A DNA stretch of 64,000 bases from Patagioenas fasciata. Lineage: Eukaryota; Chordata; Aves; Columbiformes; Columbidae. The stretch spans positions 38,701,501-38,765,500 of the forward strand of contig NC_092526.1 of the NCBI RefSeq assembly GCF_037038585.1. Reading direction: 5' to 3'. The notes beneath the pieces are model-generated. The model had not been told where the DNA came from. It ran no database searches and saw only the letters and a list, made by a program, of their open reading frames with translations. The position numbers and the translations under genes were made by a program. Below are positions 11,941 to 33,327 of the stretch, piece after piece. Position 1 is the first letter of the stretch; every line of letters starts with the position of its first letter.

Positions 11941-11991
11941 TGAAGGGAAAAAGGTGGGTGCTACCGCTGCTCCGCGTTTCTCTCTCTAGCG

Positions 11992-12133
11992 ATGGCATCT
12001 CGGGAGGCTTTGGAAACGTCCTTCTTCAGCCTGAGTGGTGCGAGAGAGCGGATGAGGGAGAAGAAACAAGGAGCCTTGAAGACTGCGAAGCTGAATGCCT
12101 CACTTGCATCAAAAATCAAAACGAGGATCATTA
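11992..12133 (+). CDS. SGO2: SGO2 coding exon 1
   Basis: Acceptor TTTCTCTCTCTAG precedes position 11990, the ATG is at 11992 and the donor is ATTA|GTGAGTG. It encodes residues 1-47, ending in [15 protein letters not shown]. Frame match to the next exon gives the family sequence ...IINNSS. Confidence 0.88.
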
Positions 12134-15100
12134 GTGAGTGTATTTTATCTTTTAGCGTGTACAGAGGCTGACAGCTGTGTCAGCTTGTAACCGTTAACAG
12201 TGGCTTCTCTGCCTCTGGGTTTCTAGTGAATTCGGTACCCTGCAAGTAGCAATCCAAAGCGCAGTCTGAAAAACAAATGCAAACTGTCTACAACTACGTG
12301 AAAGGTTGTAGCATGGAGGGTGTTGGTCTCTTCTCCCAAGTAGCAAGTGACAGGACAAGAGGAAATGGTCTCGAGTTGTGCAAAGGGAGGTTTAGATCAA
12401 ATATGAAAAATTTCTTCACTGAAAGGGTTGTTGGGCATTGGAACAGGGTAGTGGTGGAGTCACCATCCCTGGAGGGGTTTAAAAGGCATTTAGACAAGGT
12501 TCTTAGGGACATATTTTAGTGAAAGTGTTAGGTTATGGTTGGGCTCAATGATCTTGAGGGTCTCTTCCCACTGAGATTATTCTGTTATTCTATTAAATGA
12601 GTGTCAAGTGCCACTTGAGGTGCCCAAAGGTGTCTGTGACCAGTAGGTTTAATGCAGAACATGTGGAGCGGCAGGTGGGGCCATCACAGGCTGCTGGGGA
12701 GCATCTCAGATGGCATTAGACAGCTGTGTCTGGGTAAGGTAACTAAGCCCTCAGGGTCCAAACAGCAGAAGAGGCGTTGGAAGTTGTTTTAGTGTCGATG
12801 CAATCCTGTGCAGAAGCTAGCCCAACTGTGATTTGTTTTTATGGGGAAAATAATGCAACAATAGTGCAGGAGATAATTTGGACTACCTTGAAAACGTTAA
12901 ATATTTCTGTTACTTTTATTTGTTTGTTTTGAAATTGGGAAACATGGATCTAAATCTGCTTAAGGGCTACTATGGAGGAAAGTAGGCTTTCCTTCCTCTT
13001 TTGGATGGAGATGAGGACTCAGAGCTATAAGTGACTTGTTCAAATTCAGCAGCATATCTTTCTAAACTTGGCACCTGACCACACCATGTTTCATTAAGAA
13101 CTGAAGCAGTAGCTTGCTGATTGAGCATGAGGCTGGAGATGGTGTCTGAAGCATTGCAGGTTATTATGGAAAGTTTTTCCTGCTGTTCTCTGGAGACTTC
13201 AATTGCTGGAAGGAATTAAACTGCTGACTTTGTGTCAGGGCTATTGAGTTGTAGAGAACTGAGCCTGAGGAACGCTATTCTGGGAAGAGGAAGCACTGTG
13301 ATGAGAGGAGGGGCATAGATGAGAAATTGGATGCTGACTCTGTATGATATTTCTCTATCTCTTACAGACAACTCCTCCACTATTAAAATTTCCCTAAAGC
13401 ACAACAATAAGGCCCTTGCCCTGGCTCTCAATGCGGAGAAAGCCAATGCAAAGCGGCTCACCCAGGAGAAGACCATCTTGCAGAAGGAGGTGGAGCAGTG
13501 TCACTTCCAGAACGCTGTGCTGCGGCACAGGCTCTGCTGCCTGGTATGGCACTAACGGTGTGGCTGCTACAGGGAGGGGTGGTGAGCAAGCTACGCAGCG
13601 CTAGCATCTCAGCCTGGGGAGAAGGGAGCTGGCACTGATTGTCCATGCTCTTTGCACATGAAAAATATCACCATTTAATGGCTTACTCTTTCTACCTAGC
13701 TGTGTTCTCCCCAGAACATGCCTTGCTCTGGCTATCAGCATCCTGTTGGAATAGATATTTTGATTTAATATATTCGTTTTTTCTTTTTTTATTACCTCAA
13801 CACAGAACAACACCCTGAAAGAAATTGAAAACCTTATGGCTGCAGTTAAGATGGACCGGCTGTCTGAGGTAAACCATGGGAAATGTGAGCACACTGCTCT
13901 GGGAAGTCAGGTTGTGTTTGACTCTGTCTTTTGTTTTGTCTAGCCTGCTCACTTCAACTGTTTTTCTTTGCTTGCTTGAATTGTGCTGGCTGCATCTTCA
14001 TTTTTAGCTCAGTGTTAATTATTTCCAGGGTAATGTCTTCTGTAGGAAAGGCTACAGTTTTAAACTGCCTTCCTCTGGGTCACTGGCTGCATTGGCCAGT
14101 AGGCTCTTCTGCTATGACAAGTTGTGACTTTTTTCCCATTTATTTTTGTAAAGTGTTGCCATGGCAACTTGGGATAGGGAATAGGACATTCTTCCATATG
14201 TCCTGTCTCATGGGTGGGTGGGAAAATATTCCTGCTTCCTACTCTCAGAGTATCTGGACTAGTTTAACGTCGTCCTTAAACCTGTGGAGACAGAATCTGA
14301 CTCTGCTGCAATTTATTCCATAATTTGTGCAATTTTCAATGAGAGAGGGTTACCAGCGGTATTTGGCATACTTGCCAGGATGAAACTGAGCTTCTGCTAT
14401 TTCTGTGCGGGGGGTGGAGGGGTGCACAGGGCATTGCAAGAGCTTTAAACAACCCTTCCGTTTCTCTGCTTTCCAGTTCAACACAAGTGCTATATTCTTG
14501 CCCAATGGCCGGAAGAGCAGCATGACGGAAGAAAGCTGGGCTGATGATATTGCAAATGGTCAGCTTCTGAGGTGGGCCTTAAAATGTCAGATATTACCAA
14601 GGTTGTCCTGAATATCTATATGCTGAACTTCCCCTTGTGTTTTACACGTGTGCTCAGTTGTCTTTTTTACATGAGTTGTCTTCTCTAAACCACCACTGCC
14701 TGATATCTTCCTTTACTCTGTGTCTTTCTGCTGCCACTCCTTGTTTTGTTTGTCCTAATGCCAAGTTTATGCATAAACTGGTCCTTCTCTGTTGTTTGAA
14801 AGTGCATTGCTTTTAGGCAATTTTTCCTTTGTATCTGGTAAGCACTGCAAGATTTTCTCAAGAGAGTGAGTGCCATAGCTGGTTGCTTTCTTTGTTAGGT
14901 ATAAATGCTTAATAGTCATCTGCTTGTATGATGTAAATTTGTGTTTTGGAAAGAAGGTCAGAACAGAATCTCCTAAAATATATTTGGAGTTCTGTTTCTC
15001 CTCTATCTAGTCTCCCCTTTGAACACAGGGAAGCCCTTGGAGCTGCTCACACACATACCTCCAAGCAGCCACATTGGTGTTCCACAGTGAGGCCAACCTG

Positions 15101-18100
15101 TAGTCAAAACGTGTGCACTGGAAGGCGTTCCTTCCTTGTTCCCCAGTGTACTTTTCTCCTGTGTCTGTGTCTGCAGCAGTTTGCTTTCCTTATGAATTGT
15201 GCTTGCACAAAACTGGGAAATCTGTCCTGGCTGGGCAGGGTGTGTTCTTCAGCACTTGAAGCCTTCAGAAATGTATTTCAGCAGCTCTTGACAGAGGTGA
15301 AAACTGTAGCTGTTCTGCTGGATTCTGGGGCCTGTCTCAGGTAAGGAACGTGCTCCAGTGCTGTTATTCCTTCCCACCAGGGCTGCAGGGATGCCAATGA
15401 GGGTGCCCATTTCCAAGCTCTGTGATGCAGGACAGCAAGGTGGCAGCTCCACAGCTGTAGAGACACCATCGCTAGATCTTCAGAGACCTGCTTCTAACAA
15501 GCCCCTGGAAACTGTGCCTGTTGCCTCCAAAGACACTTTGCCACTACAGCCTACTGAGAAGCCTCAGTCCCACCAGGAGCAGAATGGGAAGAGGCAAACT
15601 GAAGCAATGGAAGCACAAGAGGCTTTTCTTGACTCTCGCATCTTTGGAGGTAAATGTGCATCTTCTGCTGTTCTTCTGGTATGACTTCACGTGTTTCTCT
15701 TCAGAAATGAATGAGAGTAGTGCTGTAGCTCCAGTTAGCTCCTAACCATTGCTGCAGCAGCTCCCAGTTACTGTTAAGAGCTGCATGCTTCCATGATGCT
15801 GATATCACTAGAATTACCTATACTCCAGAATGGGATGTCTTGGTGGAGATATTTGGCATGCTTGCAATAGCTCAAGATAGCTCATTAGGCTTTCAGAACA
15901 ACAGGCACTGAGCTTAGATAAGATTTTCAGAGATGTCTGAAGGTGCAGAACCTGACTAGATGTGCATCTTCTGTTCCTTGTAGATTTGCCATCTAAATAA
16001 TAACTCTCATATAGATAGTGAGCACTCCTAAATATTAAGGCTGGTGAAGGGATCTTGCTTTGGGCTGCCTTTCTGTTCTGAGAGGAGCCAGCTGAGCGCT
16101 TCTGTTACACAGTATGTTTGGGGAGTCCCTGTAGAGACAAAATCATGCTTTTCCTATGCTCTGGATTCATGGCAGTGTGTGGGGCATGGCTTTTAGTGGT
16201 ATGGGGAAACCTGGCATTTGCCTGCTGCATTTCTCAGTCTTAGGAATGAATTTTGTCTTCCCAACAGAGGCCTTGTGCGCCACACAAGAAAACCTCAATA
16301 ATCTGCCAGCGCTTGCCTGGGAAAGTCATGCTCTTTCATATGAGGGCGACGAGATGGGAAAAAGTTTCTTGGATCGTCCCTCACAAGTGCACATTACTCA
16401 GAGGAGGAAGCGTTCCACCCTGACTGCAACAAGCACTCCATCTTCTGGTGTGCATGTCTCCCCACTTGTCGGTTCCACTCAGGCAGCTTGGTGGAGTATC
16501 ACAAAGGACAGCGGCAGCTCCAGCCAGAGCAGCACACAGCCACAGCTGACACTTCAAAGCTGCCTGGTTTCGCCTATTGAAACCACTGTAATTCCTGATA
16601 GAAAATCTTTGGGTAAAGAGGTTTTCTGTGATCAGCCACAGGCTAAAGAAATTGGGTGTGGTGTTGAAACGGACCCCAGCTATAGCCAAGTCCCGGAGTT
16701 TGTTCCTGTAAAGGTTAAAAGCAAACGTAATTGTAAAACTGGTGAGAAAGCAACCGTTAAAAAAGCAAGCACAGGAAAGAAGAAAACAAATGCAATTAAA
16801 AACAATACAGAAAGTTGTGCTGATCTACCTCAAGGTGAAGAGTGTGCTCAAAACGCAAAGGAGCTTCTTCAGCCAGAAGTTGAAACATGTTCTAGCGAAT
16901 CTGGAGTTTCTGAGATAAGGCAGAAGACTTGTGAGGGGGCTTTCGACAGGAAGAACAGGGACTGTGGTGCGAAGGAGCGTTCCCACTCTCCTGATAAAGT
17001 CCGAGATCTCAGAAGAACACATGTGATACATCCAGAACAACTGCATAGTCTTGGAAGTGGTGACTCACTGCAGCAGGAGGAGATCCAAAGTGTGGAGAGC
17101 TTGTCAAAAAGCCCAGTTTGTACCTTCTCAAGTCATGAAGTTCCATCAGATGCTTCCAGTCTACAAAATCCAGTTTTCTTGAGGAAAGAGACCTCAAGTA
17201 CCTGTGTTTTGCAAGAGGACTCAAGTGTGAGTGCAAAGAGCATCGGACAGAAAATCAACAGAAAAACCAGAGTAATTAGGCAAAGAGATGACTGTGATGA
17301 GAATCTGCCAAACAGTGTGAAAATCCCAGAGGCCAAAGCTGAAGAACAGCCTAAAAGAAGACAGACAAGGAGGAAGACAGCTATCAGGAAAAGAAGTTGT
17401 GGTGATCAGAGAAATAAAGTTGATGGTTTTGGGCCATCTGTAGATGTTCAAGAAGTAGCTAAGCAGAGCACAAAGGATTCACCAGCTAATCTTAAACGTA
17501 GCAGGAAAACTTACACTGTTCATCCTTTAGATCTTGCAGAAAACTTGGGCTGTGTCCAGACATATTTCAAAGGGGATGAAATTGTACCCACCGTGTTGAT
17601 TCCTGAGAGCAAAGCTAGCAAAATCCCCAGAGTTCAGAGGATGGTAGCTGCTCAGGGCAATAAAAAACAGACAGAGGACCTTCAAGAAAAGGAGCAAGCT
17701 GAAGTTCACAACATGAAGGCTTTGAAAAAAGAGGCTTATGCCAAACCGAAGCCTCAGAGGAAGAGGAAAATCTCTAGTCCTCCAGAGACTGATTCCCTGG
17801 CCAAGCGAAGTGTCCTGACAGGGAAGTTTTCCAGCATTACAGATCTTCTGTCTGGGCCAGATGCCTTCCTGGAGGAGCAGATAGCTGAGATATCGCTTGC
17901 AAAAAATCTTCTGGATGTTTCATGCAGCTTTGAATCCTCCTTTGTGACCTGTTCTCCAGCTTCGCCTGTCGGCTCCAGGCTTACAGATGTTTCCAAGAGC
18001 TTAAGTACTGAGGGTAACAGAATGCCAGAGAGATCCTCTGTTCAGTCACAAAGCCCCCTGATAATTAAAGAAATTACTTCAGATGAAATACCTGGGGAAA

Positions 18101-20489
18101 GAAAGCAGATTGAGTCAAAATCTCAGAGCACACCTTCACGGGAACCTGGTAGGTCATAGGGCTGGGGAGGGTGCCTGTGTTTGGAGATGAATGCCAAAAG
18201 TCCATGCAGCAAGTGCTTATGTTTTCCTTCCTCTCCTCTGTTTTTTCAGAGTTAAAGGTCAGTGTCCAGTACACCATTTATGCTCCCACTTGTGCTGGCC
18301 AGTCATGTCTGTGGCTGCATTTGCTTCCAGTTTATCAGCATTCTTATCAGAATTTCTGGTCACTTGTTCATGTGTGGATATTGGGAAAAGACTAGGAGCA
18401 TGTGCTATGAGTCCTGTTTTACCACTCCTGTTATCTACAGGGCATGCCTGTCAATTTAGATAATCAATTACTCAAGCAGTTGAAAAGTATGAGTTGTTGC
18501 TGACCCTGCCTATTAGAATCAGCAGTAATTGTGGCACAGAATATGATGAAGATGGTGGGTTTTTGGTCCAGACAGGTTAGCACTGCAAGGATTCAGAGTT
18601 TATACCTCTAGGTGGTGTCCTCAATGGAAATTCGTTGGGAGCTACCGAAATTCTCTTGGTTGTGTTTCTTTGGTTTGTTTTTTAAAAGGATTTGGAGGGT
18701 GTATCCCTTGGCTGGTAATACAGCAGTTAAGCTGAGCCTTTTTGGGAACTTACCGTTATTGGATACTCTGTAGAGTTGTTCTGTGGGGTGTTTTCTTCCT
18801 GCAGCTGTTGACAAACAGGCCTGTTGCAGCTAGAGTGCGCTACACTTGTAGAGAGGGAGGGAGTTTATTCTCTTGTCTTCCCTGTCTTGGCCAACTTCAC
18901 TCTGACAGCTGCAGTGAACCCTGGCAGGGTCCTGTGTCTTGCTGAAAGTCTCGTAGGTTTTTTTTGGGTGCCATAAACTTGCTTTCCCTTCCAGGCTGTA
19001 AGGTCCTGGGCATTAGAACTATTAACTGTCACTGTTGTGTAATTTTTCTACTACATCAGGGTCCAATGGTGCCAGCAGTATTAGTGACCTGTATTTTTTT
19101 CAGTGAGGAATGTAATTTGATTCAGGAGCTGACTTTTGAGGAGCAGGTCTTGGATTTTTAGACAGAAATGATCTCCTGACTTTAGAGGTTTGGATTCAGG
19201 ACTGTGCAGTATTCAGAGAAACCTGGTAATGTAGCCCTTCTCTAATTGGCAGCTGTATTTCTTAGGATATCTGGAAATAATTTGGAAACACTTTGATCAA
19301 CCCATGTGTGAATGTCTCCCTTTGCAGAGATCAGGCCGCTACAGGACTTGACCAATGCCAAGACTCCATCCATCTCAGAAGTGTCAGGGCGCCCATCCAG
19401 GCGGAGGCAGGACCCAGGCTGCTATGCAGAGCCTAAACTAAACAGGTTGGGCTTTAAACTCTTCCTTCCCATGACTGTCCCCACATTGCAACCCCTGATT
19501 TGCTGTCATGTGCTCACTCTCCAGGGCTGGATACTCTGTCATTCTGTTTGTCTTTAAGTTCCTCGTACCCTTTGTGTTTCTCTGACCCTCCTCTTCTACG
19601 ACAGTGTGGTTAAGCCAAAATTCTGCATTAGCACAGATGCACGTGCAGGCTTGTGCTAACAAGCTACCAATGATGTTATTTCCCTCACTGAATCAAGTAC
19701 ATCTCTTAGCAGACTGCACCTGTTATACTCCAGTGCTAATGAAAGATTAGCATGAGGATAAAATACAGGCTAATAAAGACAGCTATGTGGAAGACCTAAT
19801 TTTACTTGCTGCCATTCTGTGATATCTGAAATTCAACTGAGTAATACTTCCATTTTAATCGGATTTCAGTGAAGGAAATTCTAGGTTTTGAGGAAGGTTC
19901 ACTCCTGTGAGCAGGCTGTATTTATATTTGCTTTTTCTGGCAGATACGCATACCTAAATAAGTAGCTGTATCTTTTCCCTTAGAAACTGTAGATTCAGTA
20001 CATTTGATGCCTACTGTACAGAACCACTTAACTCCTAAAATGATGACTTTGTTGTTATGCTACTGAGTAACACTGTGTTTTCCCTGAAAAGTATCACAGT
20101 TCGAACTTTCAGTGAGGAGTTGGTTATACTGGGTCAGAAGGTATTCTGTACTGGTACAGTTGTTCCTGCACTGGACAAGAAACAAACTGTACCACTCAGT
20201 CATCTTATAGAACAAGCATTTCAGTAAAATCATATAAGTATTCAAAAAATACCTTGATGGTTCAATCTAACCCTTTTGGTTCTGCAGTAAACTGAGGCGG
20301 GGTGACCCATTTACAAACATGGAGTTCTTCCACTCCCCTCTCTACAAAAAGAAGAAAACTGCCAAAGCCAAGCAAAGGACCAAGAAGATCAAAGAGGAAA
20401 AAGAATGGCTTCTTAAAGGATGTCCCAGCACCAAGGCAGGCAACCTAGTAACACTTCCCACAGACATGATGCCAGAAGTAAACCAGTGA
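11992..20489 (+). CDS. SGO2: Shugoshin 2, complete gene (8 coding exons, 981 aa)
   Basis: Shugoshins protect centromeric cohesin from separase by recruiting PP2A, above all in meiosis I, and help load the chromosomal passenger complex and MCAK. Spliced by hand, the CDS is 142+176+63+95+269+1881+118+202 nt and keeps frame throughout. Residues 1-127 hold the N-terminal coiled-coil, with the family signature around LASKIKT and NNSS...[11 protein letters not shown]. Residues about 249-875 form one long, Lys/Ser-rich exon with no fold. Residues 876-920 hold the conserved C-terminal shugoshin motif: RPLQDLTN, a basic SRRR patch, then [18 protein letters not shown], which in the family binds phosphorylated H2A. 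The giant exon, the RPLQDLTN box and dispersed RKT..VI repeats favour SGO2 over SGO1. The protein is shorter than human SGO2 (about 1,265 aa). Intron 1 holds a CR1 fragment. The gene converges with IDH1 on its right. Confidence 0.9.
12276..12596 (+). mobile_element. CR1 LINE fragment, 3' end, in SGO2 intron 1
   Basis: The typical CR1 3' portion is present: reads such as AGGTTGTAGCATGGAGG, AAAAATTTCTTCACTGAAAGG, ATCCCTGGAGGGGTTTAAAA and TTAGGGACAT, ending in degenerate octamers (ATTCTGTTATTCTATT). It is strongly 5'-truncated and has no complete reverse transcriptase. It is inserted in sense with SGO2. Confidence 0.88.
13368..13543 (+). CDS. SGO2: SGO2 coding exon 2 (coiled-coil, PP2A-binding region)
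   Basis: Acceptor CTCTTACAG, donor CTG|GTATGG. Residues 48-106 include the near-invariant [12 protein letters not shown] segment and the heptad-rich stretch through [11 protein letters not shown]. In shugoshins this coiled-coil dimerises and docks PP2A-B56. Confidence 0.9.
13806..13868 (+). CDS. SGO2: SGO2 coding exon 3
   Basis: A 63-nt, phase-0 exon between AACACAG and GAG|GTAAAC. It encodes residues 107-127 ([21 protein letters not shown]), the end of the N-terminal coiled-coil. Confidence 0.88.
14477..14571 (+). CDS. SGO2: SGO2 coding exon 4
   Basis: Acceptor TGCTTTCCAG, donor CTGAG|GTGGGC. It encodes residues 128-158 plus two bases of 159, beginning FNTSAIFLP. The Phe/Ser/Leu-rich start matches the mammalian SGO2 position. 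Confidence 0.85.
15381..15649 (+). CDS. SGO2: SGO2 coding exon 5
   Basis: Acceptor CCTTCCCACCAG, donor GGAG|GTAAAT. It encodes residues 159-248, beginning [14 protein letters not shown] and then rich in Pro/Gln/Thr. No domain is recognised beyond its place after the coiled-coil. Confidence 0.82.
16268..18148 (+). CDS. SGO2: SGO2 giant coding exon 6
   Basis: A 1,881-nt exon from acceptor TCTTCCCAACAG to donor CCTG|GTAGGTC, encoding residues 249-875. It is Lys/Ser/Glu-rich and probably disordered. Three degenerate repeats of the form R-[RK]-T-x-[VT]-[IV] occur at about 497, 580 and 661; the first and third continue with H-P-x-x-L. The giant exon is the family's SGO2 hallmark. The open frame also extends about 110 bases upstream into the intron, but the acceptor before 16268 gives the correct phase. 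Confidence 0.9.
19328..19445 (+). CDS. SGO2: SGO2 coding exon 7 (C-terminal motif, part 1)
   Basis: Acceptor CTCCCTTTGCAG, donor AACAG|GTTGGG. It encodes residues 876-914: [10 protein letters not shown], then a basic SRRRQ patch, then CYAEPKLN. This is the first half of the shugoshin C-terminal motif. Confidence 0.9.
20288..20489 (+). CDS. SGO2: SGO2 last coding exon (C-terminal motif, part 2)
   Basis: Acceptor GGTTCTGCAG. It opens with [20 protein letters not shown], followed by a strongly basic KKKK...KQRTKK tail, and stops at TGA 20487-20489. Residues 915-981. Confidence 0.92.
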
Positions 20490-20589
20490 TTGAACAGGCA
20501 GCCCTCAAGCTCCTAGAGGCTTGTGCATGTTTGCTAGAATAATTCCAATGTTTTGCATAGCTTATTCTTTATTTTGATTTTAAAATATG

Positions 20590-20595
20590 AATAAA
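20590..20595 (+). terminator. SGO2 polyadenylation signal
   Basis: AATAAA about 100 bases after the stop, followed by a T/G-rich stretch. It gives a short 3' UTR of roughly 120-130 bases. Confidence 0.8.
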
Positions 20596-20619
20596 GTCTA
20601 CATGGTCAGTATAAAAGCT

Positions 20620-22370
20620 TTGTGACATTTATTCCCTGCCTTCCCGTGCTCCACATTTAAATGCTGGTGCGCTTGTCTGTAAAGTCTCAGTGTGCAGATG
20701 CTTGTGGCACCCCAGACAGGTGGCTGGCTCTGCCAGTTCCCTCCTGGCCCCACACGAGGTTGGGGACAGTATGCCTTAAAGGGCTGATGCGGCACTGCAG
20801 ATACCCACAAGAGCTGCTGCAATGGCATAAAATGTTGCAGCAGCCCAGGCTCTGACAGCCAGCAGAAGCAGCATATGGATATACTGCCCAGTGTTGTCTC
20901 CTGTAGGAGGTGGCTTTTGTACACGTAGAGCAGCCCCCCTGGGAAGTCACATTTCAGGTTGACTGAAGCCTTGGGCAGCCCCAGAAGTCAGCTGTGTCAG
21001 AAAACTTATACACCGCCCTCTTACCATATTTGCTGTCAGTGAGGATTTGCAGAACTCTGGAGCTGAAAACCAAGCCTTCCACCAGACCTGGGACACATGC
21101 ACACATCTAACTACATCAGTGTCTGCACTAAAGGTAAGCTAGGCTATACATTGATCAAGATCAACTTTTGCTGGGCTCTGCTGATGGGAGTGTTGGTGCA
21201 AATGGCTGTCACTGGTGGTGGGAACTACAGTGGACCTGCCCAAGAGTCCTGTGGAGCAGCTGGAGACTGCAAAGCAGACAATCATTTTGGTAAATCCTGC
21301 GCTCTTTTCCATTGTGGACTGAGTACCTACTGGCCTCTAGCACTTGATTTTTTATGGTCTACTGGTATCTAACTTTGAAGGCTATTGATACTAAATGTTT
21401 GAGGGAGTGGTGGGGACAATAAGTGATCATATTAGTAGTAAATGGGAATAGAATGTGCCTCCTTGGAAGCAAGAAAAATGTTTCCTCTTTCTCCATGGCA
21501 GAGCAGGGAGAGGGGTGCTCTGTTCTTATGATTACACTTACTGCTGCTTCTCCCAACACTGAGACAAGTGTTCCTGTTTCTCCTTAGCACTGCAGCAACA
21601 TCCATCAGCTCATGAGGACAGAATAAGTCTTGCTGTACTCTGCTATTCTGTAATGCCAGAAGCCAGGTAGGTGCTAGTAAATAGAAGGGGAGTTTGTTAG
21701 AGATGCTGTTTTAGTATGACCTGACTGCACAGTAATTTGAACTGCTGGTGTCGGAAGTCAGGCAGGAACATGGAACTCCAGATGTTTGTGATTGTTTCCA
21801 TTGCTTCTATGGGTCAGCAACGGGACTTCTATCAGCTGCACTTCTTCCATGCTTGAGCTAATAACAGAATAGCAGACTGTGTTCATCCATATTGAACACA
21901 TGGTGATAGCTGCTAGCAGTTGTAGAGCTGTGTTTCAAACATACACTCATCTCAAAACTAGCATGGTTTTTTAAGCATTTAAAAACATTGGATTTGTATC
22001 CTAACCAACACTTGCAGTTAGTCAGCTGCAGGGTGAGCATTGGTCTGGTATAACCAGTTTCTGATCTTTGAATGGTGATACATCAGTTTGAGTTTAAAGT
22101 AGTCCTAACCCAAAATTTCCCTTTTAGTGGTACCTTTAAGTTTAGATCTTAGGCATTACCTGATGCTTACCACCACACTAAGATCACATCTTGCCCTGAG
22201 CCAGAACAAATAAAAAATCTGCTCTAAGAAGGGAGAGATTATTTTGTGTTTCTATCACATTCCAACAGTCTGTCCCAGCTTGTATTGTACTGTGCTAAAA
22301 GGTACTGGAGTCTGAGACAGAATTTCCCCATATCTGCTACTGACACAAAAGAAGGAGAGACAAAGAATGT
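20620..22370. other. Intergenic spacer between convergent SGO2 and IDH1
   Basis: About 1.75 kb with no exon, no recognised repeat and no RNA gene. Open frames up to about 108 codons occur (for example 20598-20924, minus) but lack splice sites, start context or family resemblance. Confidence 0.5.
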
Positions 22371-22379
22371 TAGTTGGCT

Positions 22380-22385
22380 TTTATT
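22380..22385 (-). terminator. Candidate IDH1 polyadenylation signal
   Basis: The minus strand reads AATAAA about 1.3 kb downstream of the IDH1 stop, the best hexamer I see in the downstream region. If used, the 3' UTR includes the CR1 fragment at 22770-23232. Confidence 0.45.
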
Positions 22386-22769
22386 TTAGTCTGAACTAAA
22401 ATATGCTTTAAAAACCCCAAACACAAAACCATGGATGGAATAGTATCAGTCATAATTTCACAGACATAACTTGACTTACTGTATCACAACAGGAAAGGTA
22501 AGTAAGAACCTAGCAACTGGAGGAAAGTTTTGCACTTTCATGAATTGTGGGGGAAGAGGTAACAGTTCCTATACTTCACATCCAGTCAGAAGGAGCATAA
22601 CTAAATGCAGGGCCCGCAACTAGGCACTGCATCATGGCTTTATTAGGCTCTGAGCCTACAGGGCTTGTTTCCAGCATTTACTAAGTGCTTCTTCTCAAGT
22701 GCTACAGTCCTGACTGTAGTAATGGGACCAAATCCCTTAGTATCAAGACATGATGCTTTGGGTCCCTCA

Positions 22770-23232
22770 CTAAAGACAGACATTGAGGTACTAGAGAGAG
22801 TTTAGAGAAGGGCAATGAAGCTGGTGAAGGCTCTAGAGAACAAGTCTTACAAGGAGTGGTTGAGGGAACTGGGGTTGTTTACTCTGGAGAACAGGAGGCT
22901 GAGGGGAGACTTTATCACTCTCTACAATTACCTGAAAGGAGGTTGTAGCATGGAGGTTGTTGGTCTCTTCTCCCAAGTAGCAAGTGATAGGACATGAGGA
23001 AATGGCCTCAAGTTGCACCAGGGAGGTTTAGATATATTAGGAAAAATTTGTTCATGTGAAGGGTGTCAGGTATTGGAACAAGCTGATCAGGGAAGTGATG
23101 GGGTCACCATCCCTGGAGGTGCTTAAAAGATGTGTAGATGAGGTTCTCAGGGACACAGTTTAGTGCCCATGTCACATTAACAGTTGGACTTGGTCTTGAG
23201 GGTTTCTTTGAACCAAAATGATTCTGTGCTCT
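22770..23232 (+). mobile_element. CR1 LINE fragment, antisense in the IDH1 3' UTR/flank
   Basis: CR1 3' region with the marks GAACAGGAGGCTGAGGGGAGAC, CTCTACAATTACCTGAAAGG, CCATCCCTGGAGGTGCTTAAAA and a terminal GATTCTGTG. About 460 bases, longer than the copy in SGO2 intron 1 but still truncated and with stop codons. It runs opposite to IDH1. Confidence 0.88.
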
Positions 23233-23719
23233 AGCTGGCATTAAAAGATGAAGAGATGGGCTGCAGTAGAGCTGGGACAGCCCTATGAGCTCACTTACAT
23301 TCAGTGAATAGTATAGGAGATAAGGATGGTTCTGATTTCTAAGGTCTGTCGGACAGTAAGTCACCACTGGTTTGACCAGGGCTGTGACAGAGACAGGCTT
23401 TCAGTCTGACAGGAAGAGGGAAAAGAAACACAGATCAAAAAGTCATAGAGAGAAATCTCAGGTCTGCTGTGAATGTTAGGAATCCAGACCCACATTTAGC
23501 TTGAATACTATCACATTCAGCTGCTTAGCAAAAATAAGGCCTAGCCCAGCAGCTCAAGGGGTTTAAGAAAACATGGTCTTTCAAACATTTAAAAAAAAGT
23601 GTACATGTTCATTTTTTGTCTAGTATTTGAAATGTTACACAGAGTGTGATACAGTACCACTTACACTCTGATGTAAGTGGGACACACTTTGTTAATGGAG
23701 CTTGAGTAGAACCCATGCC

Positions 23720-33327
<9,608 letters not shown>

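Noticed and set aside
10034-12134. Several open frames of 80-199 codons on both strands
   Set aside because: They lie in two CpG islands where AT-rich stop codons are rare. They overlap each other in several frames, are Pro/Arg/Gly/Ala-rich, and none carries a recognised domain. The real SGO2 start lies in another frame at 11992.
12277-12519. 80-codon plus-strand frame
   Set aside because: It is the 3' part of a CR1 LINE read in one frame. A related frame appears in the copy at 56254-56502, so it is repeat sequence and not a gene.
16156-16267. Upstream extension of the long SGO2 frame with its own ATG
   Set aside because: The added residues are hydrophobic and intron-like, and an acceptor (CCCAACAG) at 16267 gives the phase needed to join exon 5.
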